From Pseudomonas sp. RIT623 (lineage in GTDB: Bacteria > Pseudomonadota > Gammaproteobacteria > Pseudomonadales > Pseudomonadaceae): DNA of 64,000 nt. The notes under the pieces are model-generated. The model did not search any database. It was given only the letters and a program-made list of their open reading frames with translations, and was not told the origin of the DNA. Position numbers and translations under genes: made by a program. Positions 33,237-40,100 of this stretch are shown one piece after another (position 1 is the stretch's first letter; each line of letters begins with the position of its first letter). The stretch is from contig NZ_SOZA01000006.1 in the NCBI RefSeq assembly GCF_004519305.1, positions 124,001 through 188,000 on the forward strand, read 5' to 3'.

Positions 33237-35579
33237 GTGAGCTGGATGCGGGTGGCAACGCACCGGTTGTGGCTGGGTCTGGCGGTGCTGGGGCCCGGCC
33301 TGGGCGTGGCCGACGAGCTGCCGCCGCCGCCTTCGGAACATGCCGCCATCGCCGACGCCACGCTGTACCTCGATCTGCTGGTGAACCAGGTGGCCAAGGC
33401 TGAGCTGGTGCCGGTGCAGCAGCGCGCCGGGCGCCTGTACCTGGCCAGTGAAGTGCTGCGCGCGGCGGGCGTCAGGCTGCCGGGCGAGCCTCAGGGCGAG
33501 GTGGCCCTGGACGACATCTCTGGCCTGCACAGCGACTACGACAGCCAGAACCAGCGCCTGCTGCTGCAGGTGCCGCCGGCCTGGCTGCCCGACCAGCAGG
33601 TCGGTGATCGCAACCTGTACCCGGCCAGCGATGCGCGCAGCAGCTTCGGCGCCTTGCTCAACTACGACGCCTACCTCAACGACACCGATGAGGGCGGCAG
33701 CTACCTGGCCGCCTGGAACGAGCTGCGCCTGTTCGACGACTGGGGCACCTTTTCCACCACCGGGCAGTGGCGCCAGTCGTTCAATGGCGCCACTGCCCAG
33801 GGCCGCCAGGGCTTCCTGCGTTATGACACCACGTTCCGCTACACCGACGAACAGCGCCTGCTCACCTATGAGGCCGGCGACCTGGTGACCGGCGCGCTGC
33901 CCTGGACTACCTCGGTGCGCGTGGGCGGCCTGCAACTGTCCCGCGACTTCGGCGCCCGTCCCGACCTGGTCACCTATCCACTGCCGGCCTTTGCCGGCGA
34001 AGCCGCCGTGCCGACTTCACTGGACCTGTTCATCAACGGCTACAAGAGCAGCAGCACCGAGCTGCAGCCCGGCCCCTACACCCTGACCAATGTGCCGTTC
34101 ATCAATGGCGCCGGCGAAGCGGTGGTGGTCACTACCGATGCCTTGGGCCGGCAGGTGTCGACCACCTTGCCGTTCTATGTCACCAGCAGCCTGTTGGCCA
34201 AGGGCCTGTCGGACTTCTCGGTGGCCGCCGGCAGTCTGCGCCGCGACTACGCCGTGCGCGATTTCGCCTATGGCCCGGGTGTGGCCTCGGCCACCTTGCG
34301 CCACGGCGTTTCCGATTACTTCACCGTGGAAACCCATGCCGAGAGCGCCGAGGCGCTGATGCTCGGCGGCCTGGGCGGCAACTTGCGGCTGGGCACCTTC
34401 GGCGTGCTCAATGCGGCAGTGACCCAGAGCCGCTTCGAAGGCGATACAGGCCAGCAGCTGGCGCTGGGCTACCAGTACAACAGCCGGCGCATCGGCTTCA
34501 ACTACCAGCGTGTGCAGCGCCATGGCGACTACGCCGACCTGTCGCGGGTCGACAGCCCCTACACGCGCCTGAGCCAGCGCAGCGAGCAGGCGACCCTGAG
34601 CCTGAACCTGGACAGTTACGGCAGCCTAGGTGCCGGCTACTTCGATGTGCGCGCCGGTGACGGCACGCGCACGCGGCTTATCAACCTCAGCTGGAGCAAG
34701 CCGCTGTGGCGCAACAGCAGCCTGTACCTGTCGGCCAACCGCGAGGTCGGTGACAGCCAGTGGGCGGTGCAGGCGCAACTGGTGATCCCCTTCGACCTGC
34801 GCGGTACCCTGGCCGTCAGCGCCGAGCGCGGCAAGGACGGCCAGGACCTGCAGCGGGTCAACTACAGCCAGGCGGTGCCGGTGGGGGGCGGGGTGGGCTA
34901 CAACCTGGGCTACGCCACCGGTGGCAATCGCGACGACTACCGCCAGGCCGACCTGACCTGGCGCCTGCAGTCGGTGCAGTTGCAGGTGGGCGCCTACGGC
35001 AGCAGCGGCGAGATGACCCGCTGGGCTGACGCCAGCGGTTCGCTGGTGCTGATGGACGCGGGGCTGTTCGCCGCCAACCGCATCGACGATGCCTTCGTGG
35101 TAGTCAGCACCAGCGGCTATGCCGATGTGCCGGTGCGCTACGAGAACCAGCAGATCGGCCGCACCGACCGCAATGGCCATTTGCTGGTGCCGTACAGCAG
35201 CGGCTATTACCGGGGCAAGTACGAGATCGACCCCATGGAGCTGCCGGCCGATGTCCTCGCGCCGCAGGTGGAGCAGCGCGTGGCCGTGCGCCGTGGCAGC
35301 GGCTACCTGCTGGAGTTCCCGCTCAGGCGGGTGCTGGCGGCGAGCCTGGTGCTGGTCGACGGCAATCAGCAGGAGCTCAAGCTGGGCAGCCGGGTACGCC
35401 ACCAGGAAAGCGGCACCGAGGCGGTGGTGGGCTGGGATGGGCTGGTCTACCTGGAGAACCTGGCGCCGCACAACCGCCTGCAGGTGGACAAGGCCGATGG
35501 CGGGCAGTGCCAGGTAGCGTTCGACTTGCCTGAAGGGGAGGGGCCGATTCCGTTGATCGGTCCGCTGGTGTGCCAGTGA
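33237..35579 (+). CDS. Outer-membrane fimbrial usher (CsuD-like)
   Basis: A 780-aa FimD/PapC-type usher. It has a short signal peptide, an N-terminal chaperone-binding domain, a ~24-strand barrel (repeated aromatic-ended strands such as YQYNSRRIGFNYQRVQRHGDYADL), a plug near FINGYKSSSTELQPGPYTLTNVPFINGAGE, and C-terminal domains ending in the paired cysteines GGQCQVAFD and PLVCQ. Start is GTG 33237 with GGA eight bases upstream; ATG 33246 is an alternative. Its end overlaps the tip-subunit gene. Confidence 0.93.
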   Translation: MSWMRVATHRLWLGLAVLGPGLGVADELPPPPSEHAAIADATLYLDLLVNQVAKAELVPVQQRAGRLYLASEVLRAAGVRLPGEPQGEVALDDISGLHSDYDSQNQRLLLQVPPAWLPDQQVGDRNLYPASDARSSFGALLNYDAYLNDTDEGGSYLAAWNELRLFDDWGTFSTTGQWRQSFNGATAQGRQGFLRYDTTFRYTDEQRLLTYEAGDLVTGALPWTTSVRVGGLQLSRDFGARPDLVTYPLPAFAGEAAVPTSLDLFINGYKSSSTELQPGPYTLTNVPFINGAGEAVVVTTDALGRQVSTTLPFYVTSSLLAKGLSDFSVAAGSLRRDYAVRDFAYGPGVASATLRHGVSDYFTVETHAESAEALMLGGLGGNLRLGTFGVLNAAVTQSRFEGDTGQQLALGYQYNSRRIGFNYQRVQRHGDYADLSRVDSPYTRLSQRSEQATLSLNLDSYGSLGAGYFDVRAGDGTRTRLINLSWSKPLWRNSSLYLSANREVGDSQWAVQAQLVIPFDLRGTLAVSAERGKDGQDLQRVNYSQAVPVGGGVGYNLGYATGGNRDDYRQADLTWRLQSVQLQVGAYGSSGEMTRWADASGSLVLMDAGLFAANRIDDAFVVVSTSGYADVPVRYENQQIGRTDRNGHLLVPYSSGYYRGKYEIDPMELPADVLAPQVEQRVAVRRGSGYLLEFPLRRVLAASLVLVDGNQQELKLGSRVRHQESGTEAVVGWDGLVYLENLAPHNRLQVDKADGGQCQVAFDLPEGEGPIPLIGPLVCQ

Positions 35580-36544
35580 ATGTTCGACGGCACGGCCTGC
35601 TGTTTGGCCTGTTGCTGGCGCCATGCCAGGCCTGGGCACTGTGCTCGTCGGTGGCCACCACGCCAGCGGCGTTCGGCACCGTCAACTCGACGCTGGTCCG
35701 TACCACCGTGCAGACCGCCTCGAGCACCAATTCCGGCTTGCAGTGCACCGGCTCGCTGCTCAGCCTGCTGTCCAGCAATGACCACTTCTACGCAACCATC
35801 ACGCCCGCCTCCGGTGGCCTGGTCGGCCCGACCGGCGATGTCATCAACTACACCCTGTATGCCGACAACAGCGTCAACTACCCGATCACCCGGGGCGTTG
35901 CCTTCGACTTTGCGCGCAATGGCATCATCGACCTGCTCGGCCTGCTCAATGGCCCGACGCCCAAGTCGGTACCGATCTACCTGCGTACACAGATCGGCAG
36001 CAATGTCGCCGCGGGCCTGTACCAGGAGACGCTGACCGTGGCCTGGAGCTGGAACTACTGCTCGGGCATCGGCATCGGCAGTATCTGCCTGGGGCGCGAT
36101 ATCGGCAGTGGCAGCAAGACCCTGAACGTCAGCCTGACGGTAAGCAACGACTGCCAGATCACCACGCCCAACATCAGCTTCGCCAGCGCACCGGTGGTGG
36201 CCGGGTTCGGCACGGTGAACCAGAGCCTGAGCGTGTCGTGCACCAAGGGCAGCAACTACACGGTGGGGCTGGACGACGGACAGAATGTGTCGGGCGGGCG
36301 GCGGCGGATGAAGTCCAGTGCCAACAACTACCTGGCCTACGACATCTTCAAGAGTGCCGGCGTGGTGCGCTGGGGCTCGGTGGGCGCGGCGCGGCGTTCG
36401 AGCAGCGATGCCGAGGTGAACCCCGGGGCGGGGACCGGCACGGGCAGCCAGGTGTTCAACTACAACGCCAAGGTGTACACCGACCAGGCCACGCCGCCGG
36501 CGGCGACCTACACCGACAGCGTGATTCTGGATGTGCAGTTTTGA
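35570..36544 (+). CDS. Two-domain SCPU tip subunit (CsuE-like)
   Basis: A 324-aa secreted protein with a signal peptide ending CQAWA and two SCPU domains: residues ~22-175 (closing LYQETLTVAWSWNYCSG) and ~190-324 (CQITTPNISF to ATYTDSVILDVQF). Two-domain CsuE subunits sit at the pilus tip and mediate hydrophobic attachment in Acinetobacter; the same role is inferred. Start is GTG 35570 (GTG 35576 is an alternative), overlapping the usher by about 10 bp. Last gene of the operon, only 13 bp from the convergent carboxypeptidase gene. Confidence 0.88.
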   Translation: MPVNVRRHGLLFGLLLAPCQAWALCSSVATTPAAFGTVNSTLVRTTVQTASSTNSGLQCTGSLLSLLSSNDHFYATITPASGGLVGPTGDVINYTLYADNSVNYPITRGVAFDFARNGIIDLLGLLNGPTPKSVPIYLRTQIGSNVAAGLYQETLTVAWSWNYCSGIGIGSICLGRDIGSGSKTLNVSLTVSNDCQITTPNISFASAPVVAGFGTVNQSLSVSCTKGSNYTVGLDDGQNVSGGRRRMKSSANNYLAYDIFKSAGVVRWGSVGAARRSSSDAEVNPGAGTGTGSQVFNYNAKVYTDQATPPAATYTDSVILDVQF

Positions 36545-36557
36545 GTGCTGGCGTAGC

Positions 36558-37706
36558 TCAGCGCAGATCGCCGACCATCTTCAGCAACGTCTCAAGCACC
36601 GCCCCGGCCAGCGCCTTGGAGCGCTCACCCGACCAGCCGGTGCGCTGATTCGGCGCATCGTCGTGGTCCTTGAACGGCATCTCCAGGGTCAGCGACAGGC
36701 AGTCATGGGCCTGGCCCACGGCATTGCAGGCCAGGGTCATGTTGGCCTGGCCCGGTTCGTCGCGGGTATAGCCGTACTTCGTCTGGAAGTCCGGGGTCAG
36801 GCTGCACAGGGTGCCGCGGAACTGCTCTTCCAGCTTGGCGATGCGCGGCGTGTAGCCGGGGTTGCCCTCGCAGGCCGCGGTGAACACATGGGGGATTTCC
36901 TCGTCGCCATGGGCATCGATGAAGGCGTCCACGCCATGCAGCTTCATCTGGCTCTGGGCGAAGAACACCTCGGGGCTCAGCTCGACGCTGGCGTCCTGCC
37001 AGGCGCGGTTGAGGTCCTTGCCCTTGAAGTTGGTGCGCAGGTGGCCGAGGAAGGCGCCGTCCGGATTCATGTTGGGGATCAGGTACAGGTCGGCTTTGGC
37101 CAGCAGTTGCTCAATGACCGGGCCATTGGCTTCGAGGGCGTCGATCACGCCTTCCATGAACCATTCGGCCATATGCTCGCCGGGGTGCTGTTGGGCAATG
37201 ATCCACAGCTTGCGCTTGCCGGCGGCGCCGTCACCTGCGCGTAGCAGCGGGATATCGCGGCCCTGCACACTGCGACCGCTGGCCAGCAGCTCGACGCCAG
37301 AGATCTGCCGGGCGCGCTCGATCAGCTGGTTGTGGCGGGCACGGGAGTACGGCTCGAAGTAGGCAAACCAGGCTTGTGGCTGTTCGGCCTTGAAGTCGAA
37401 GCTCAGGGCCTTGCCGTCGAACTGGCTGGGCACGCGGAACCAGGTTTGCTGGTCGTACGAGGCCACGGCGTGGTAGCCGGTCCAGGCGTTCTTGTAGGAG
37501 GACTGGTGGGCGTTGTCCAGGCTGAAGCGATGAACCTGGCCCGCGGTCAGGCCGCTGGCCTTGAAGTGGAACCACTGGAAGTGCCCGCTGTGGGTGTCGG
37601 GGCGGATGTTCAGGTGGACGTGCGCAGGGTCGCTGGTGTCCAGGACCAGGATGTTGCCGGAGTCGAAATCGCAGTCGATGTGCAGCGGGGAGAGCGTCAC
37701 GGTCAT
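36558..37706 (-). CDS. M14 zinc carboxypeptidase (cytosolic CCP-like)
   Basis: A 382-aa protein with an N-terminal beta-sandwich domain (residues ~1-125) and an M14 carboxypeptidase domain. Zinc ligands are in QQHPGEHMAEW (H-x-x-E) and the downstream IDAHGDEE; the catalytic Glu lies in SLTLEMPFKD. This layout is that of M14D cytosolic carboxypeptidases, which in eukaryotes remove C-terminal glutamates; bacterial substrates are unknown. Start ATG 37706 has CAGGAGGCTGGCA upstream. No signal peptide. Confidence 0.88.
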   Translation of the reverse strand: MTVTLSPLHIDCDFDSGNILVLDTSDPAHVHLNIRPDTHSGHFQWFHFKASGLTAGQVHRFSLDNAHQSSYKNAWTGYHAVASYDQQTWFRVPSQFDGKALSFDFKAEQPQAWFAYFEPYSRARHNQLIERARQISGVELLASGRSVQGRDIPLLRAGDGAAGKRKLWIIAQQHPGEHMAEWFMEGVIDALEANGPVIEQLLAKADLYLIPNMNPDGAFLGHLRTNFKGKDLNRAWQDASVELSPEVFFAQSQMKLHGVDAFIDAHGDEEIPHVFTAACEGNPGYTPRIAKLEEQFRGTLCSLTPDFQTKYGYTRDEPGQANMTLACNAVGQAHDCLSLTLEMPFKDHDDAPNQRTGWSGERSKALAGAVLETLLKMVGDLR

Positions 37707-37787
37707 TGCCAGCCTCCTGTTGGCGTTGTTGTGACCGTACTCTACACCGCTTGGGGCGGGGGTGCGTATGTTGATCGGGATTAACCT

Positions 37788-37906
37788 GTGTAGGAGCGGC
37801 CTTGTGTCGCGAAAGGGGGGCGAAGCAGCCCCAGGATTCGTGAGGCGAGCTGATATCGCCGGGGCCGCTATGCGACCCTGTCGCGACACAAGGCCGCTCC
37901 TACAAG
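37788..37906. repeat. REP inverted pair (upstream of carboxypeptidase gene)
   Basis: GTAGGAGCGGCCTTGTGTCGCG at the left and CGCGACACAAGGCCGCTCCTAC at the right, with internal GGGGCTGCTTCGCCCCCC-like and GGGGCCGCTATGCGACCC hairpins. It lies between the fusion gene at 37.9 kb and the carboxypeptidase. Confidence 0.87.
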
Positions 37907-37919
37907 GATTGCGAAGTCT

Positions 37920-38435
37920 TCAGGCCCACAGGCCCAGCGCCACCAGTGCGGCGACACCCAGCCCAACCGCAATCGAACACCCGCCCAGCGACAATGCCGC
38001 GCGTCCTTGCCGGTACCAGCCGTCATGGCCCAGTTGCCGTGCCGGGGCGAGCAGGCTGCGCCAGCGCAGCTCGGTGTCGTGGAAGGCGCGCAGGTGTTCG
38101 GGCCTGGCATCCAGCCAGCGGCGGAAGTCGATGCGTTCGCTGGCGGTCACCTGCGGGCTTTGCAGGCGTACGTACCAGTGTCCGGCGATACCGCCCAGGC
38201 TGTCGCCCGGCTGGCGGGTAGCGTTCAAGGCTTGGCTCATGTGGCGCTCGATGCTGACCAGCGGCAGGTCGAGGCGCGTGGCGATCTCGGCGAAACCCAA
38301 CTGGTCGAGACGGTTCAGCAGGAACACTTGCTGGACCCGCCGTGGCAGGCGCTTGAGCGCGTGCAACAAGGCGTCTTCGCCGTGCCGTTCGGCCGTGCGC
38401 GGATCATGCTCGAGGGGCAGCAGCAGACGGGTCAT
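37920..38435 (-). CDS. Sigma-70 region 4 / DUF4880 (FecR N-terminal) fusion protein
   Basis: A 171-aa protein. Residues ~20-70 look like ECF sigma region 4 (LKRLPRRVQQVFLLNRLDQLGFAEIATRLDLPLVSIERHMSQAL), residues ~75-125 like the FecR/PupR cytosolic N-terminus DUF4880 (ASERIDFRRWLDARPEHLRAFHD), and residues ~145-168 form one membrane helix. Sigma region 2 and the FecR periplasmic domain are missing, so it cannot act as a normal sigma factor. ATG 38435 is chosen for its AAGGAG site. A Fur-box promoter precedes it, and PrrF lies further upstream on the same strand. Confidence 0.75.
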   Translation of the reverse strand: MTRLLLPLEHDPRTAERHGEDALLHALKRLPRRVQQVFLLNRLDQLGFAEIATRLDLPLVSIERHMSQALNATRQPGDSLGGIAGHWYVRLQSPQVTASERIDFRRWLDARPEHLRAFHDTELRWRSLLAPARQLGHDGWYRQGRAALSLGGCSIAVGLGVAALVALGLWA

Positions 38436-38491
38436 GGACAGCTCCTTGCTCATTGGGGAAGGGGTGGGGGCATCTTCCTTGACGCGAGATC

Positions 38492-38521
38492 AGCTTAGCC
38501 TTAACGAGATTGATTCTCAAG
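38492..38521 (-). promoter_or_regulatory. Promoter with Fur-box-like site for the sigma4-DUF4880 gene
   Basis: On the minus strand, -35 TTGAGA (38515-38520) and -10 TAAGCT (38492-38497) have a 17-bp spacer. The -35 overlaps TTGAGAATCAATCTCGTT, which resembles Fur-controlled FecI-type promoters of Pseudomonas. Iron repression is inferred. Confidence 0.5.
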
Positions 38522-38617
38522 TGCTGATTCGGCAAAGATTTGTAATGAGCGTTCACGTGCTGACACACTTTTGCTATCATCGGCGCCATCAAACGATCTT
38601 CATTAGCCTGAAGAGCC

Positions 38618-38734
38618 AAAAAAAATGACCCGGCAAAAAGCCGGGTCAAAAACCGTGATTAGCCTGATGAGGAGATAATCTGAGCGTCCGACCTGAGGAC
38701 GTTGCAGGTTATCCAGCGGGTCTCGCGACCTGCT
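38618..38734 (-). ncRNA. prrF: PrrF iron-responsive small RNA
   Basis: The minus strand carries the conserved PrrF core: GATTATCTCCTCATCAGG followed by CTAATCACGG, which pairs with mRNAs of iron-containing proteins (sodB, acnA/B and others in P. aeruginosa). It ends in a perfect terminator, GACCCGGC-TTTTT-GCCGGGTC, plus a run of Us. With the promoter at 38741-38769 the transcript would be about 117 nt, the usual size. A single copy is seen here, as expected outside P. aeruginosa, where the two genes are tandem. Its presence makes acnB and acnD in this window candidate targets. Confidence 0.9.
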
Positions 38735-38740
38735 GAGTGC

Positions 38741-38769
38741 AATAATAATCGTTATCATTTGCCAGTCAA
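38741..38769 (-). promoter_or_regulatory. PrrF promoter with Fur box
   Basis: Minus-strand -35 TTGACT (38764-38769), 17-bp spacer and -10 ATTATT (38741-38746). The spacer and -10 contain AAATGATAACGATTATTAT, a good match to the 19-bp Fur consensus, so Fur-Fe would block this promoter. No gene is visible in the remaining 95 bp up to 38864. Confidence 0.8.
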
Positions 38770-38864
38770 ATGATTTTTCCGTGCATCGGTAAAAAAATCT
38801 TCCTGACGCCTTCCTCGTCCCCGGCAACTGGGGCTATTGCCGTTCGTCGGCTATCACGTTCTCC

Positions 38865-39182
38865 CTAGCGATTACCTGCCTTTTCCGTGGCGTGGCACTG
38901 CTCCAGCAGGGCCCGGGCCATGTTCATCATGTGCATTAGCGCAAATACCACTTCCCGTGTGGTGCCCTGCAGGTGGCTGCCGGTTTCCTGCGCCGTGGCG
39001 GCCGCGCAGCGCAGCAGGGCCATGGCATGCTCGCTGGCCTGGGCGTTGCTGACGCCTTCGCGCAAGGTCCACAGCGAACGCTCCAGGTCAGGCTTGCTGG
39101 GGGTGGGGTTGAGGTAATAGTCGAGGGCGCGGCGGGCTGCTTCTTCGTCGAGATCTGTTTCTTCTTTTGTCGAATTACTCAT
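38865..39182 (-). CDS. Small DUF6124/DUF3077-like protein
   Basis: A 105-aa soluble helical protein, acidic at the N-terminus (KEETDLDEEAARRALDYYLNP). The ALDYYLNP start and the later helices HAMALLRCAAATAQETGSHL and EVVFALMHMMNMARALLEQ resemble a small Pseudomonas-specific family of unknown function (DUF6124 or DUF3077). The start has CAGGAG 6-7 bases upstream. It diverges from the CI-like repressor with 96 bp between, so that repressor is its likely regulator. Confidence 0.65.
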   Translation of the reverse strand: MSNSTKEETDLDEEAARRALDYYLNPTPSKPDLERSLWTLREGVSNAQASEHAMALLRCAAATAQETGSHLQGTTREVVFALMHMMNMARALLEQCHATEKAGNR

Positions 39183-39253
39183 GACTGCTCCTGTGAAATC
39201 CCTTCGAGGACAATGAGCGTTGATGTTAGGTCAATTTGTATTATTGTTGAGTT

Positions 39254-39267
39254 CTGAGATAATTCAG
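39254..39267. promoter_or_regulatory. Candidate repressor operator in the divergent gap
   Basis: CTGA-GATAAT-TCAG is a perfect 4+4 palindrome (7-bp arms imperfect) 11 bp before the repressor start, in the 96-bp region shared with the DUF6124-like gene. CI-type repressors bind such sites. Only one good copy was found. Confidence 0.3.
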
Positions 39268-39278
39268 GATGTGTATTG

Positions 39279-39968
39279 ATGCCGTTCATCCAGTCCGTAT
39301 CGTTCACAGCCATGGAAAACTGGATCGAATTTCTGTCGCGCTACCAGCGCGAGCACAACCTCAAGCAGCACCAATTGGCCGAACGCCTGGGCATGACCCA
39401 AGGCGGTGTCGGCCATTGGCTGCGTGGCACGCGCAGGCCCACCCTGGTGACAGTCAACGAGAAGCTGGAAAAGCTCGGGCTGGTGTACCTCGAAGCGCGG
39501 GTGATGGTGGTCGAGCGTGACGCCACGGTTCGCGAAACCAGGGGTGTCTATGCCGTGGAACGACCGCTTTCGGTCAATGCCTTGCGCCATGCCAGCTTTC
39601 GCTTGCCAGTGTTGAGCTGGGCCGACCTGGAAGGGCCGCTGCCGGCAACCAGTGAAATCCACGAGCTGACCGACTATATGCCTGCAGGCAACGCATTCTG
39701 GTTGCCGGTCGAGAACGATTCGATGAACGCCGCCAGCGGCAGGAGCGTGCCGCTGGGCATGCGGGTGTTGGTGGATGCGGGGATCGAGGTGACGCCGGGC
39801 AGGCTGGTAGTGGCGCGCCAGCCCGGTAAGCCGGCGGTGCTGCGTGAGTTGATCGAGGAGGGCGGGCAGCGGATGCTCAGGCCGCTCAATACCTTGTATC
39901 CGACGGTGCTGTGCGAGGAGGGGTGCGAGTTTCTTGGTGTTGTGGTGCGCATGCACGGGGTGCTTTAG
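39279..39968 (+). CDS. XRE/CI-like repressor with degenerate S24 peptidase domain
   Basis: A 229-aa protein with an N-terminal helix-turn-helix (LKQHQLAERLGMTQGGVGHWLRGTRRP) and a C-terminal domain that aligns closely to lambda CI (NAFWLPVENDSMNAASG, GMRVLVDAG and LRPLNTLYPTVLC). The nucleophile Ser148 is kept, but the catalytic lysine position is Arg189 (AVLRELIEE versus CI FTFKKLIRD), and the Ala-Gly cleavage site aligns with Glu-Gly (DLEG). RecA-stimulated self-cleavage is therefore doubtful. ATG 39279 has AGGA eight bases upstream; ATG 39312 (MENWIEFL) is an alternative. No phage genes nearby. Confidence 0.85.
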   Translation: MPFIQSVSFTAMENWIEFLSRYQREHNLKQHQLAERLGMTQGGVGHWLRGTRRPTLVTVNEKLEKLGLVYLEARVMVVERDATVRETRGVYAVERPLSVNALRHASFRLPVLSWADLEGPLPATSEIHELTDYMPAGNAFWLPVENDSMNAASGRSVPLGMRVLVDAGIEVTPGRLVVARQPGKPAVLRELIEEGGQRMLRPLNTLYPTVLCEEGCEFLGVVVRMHGVL

Positions 39969-40028
39969 GTTCGCGCGTAGCCGTGTCGGGGTTGCGAGGT
40001 GCCAGACGGTAGCCTTGCAGCGCTCTTG

Positions 40029-40060
40029 AGATCGAGCGCCGCGCGGGCGGCGCTCGATCT
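40029..40060. terminator. Strong hairpin terminator between the repressor and liuD
   Basis: AGATCGAGCGCCGC and GCGGCGCTCGATCT form a perfect 14-bp stem with a GCGG loop between two convergent genes. On the plus strand it is followed by TATAGG and lacks a long T run, so it may work as a shared barrier or RNA-stability end. Confidence 0.7.
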
Positions 40061-40100
40061 TATAGGCGCTGCAAACCTTTCGGCGGGCACATTGCCGCAA

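Noticed and set aside
39279-39968. Prophage remnant around the CI-like repressor
   Set aside because: No Cro, integrase, lysis or structural genes within the window; neighbours are housekeeping or small host genes.
38865-39968. Type II toxin-antitoxin pair
   Set aside because: The genes are divergent, the small protein shows no toxin fold, and the regulator is a full CI-like protein; nothing supports a toxin.
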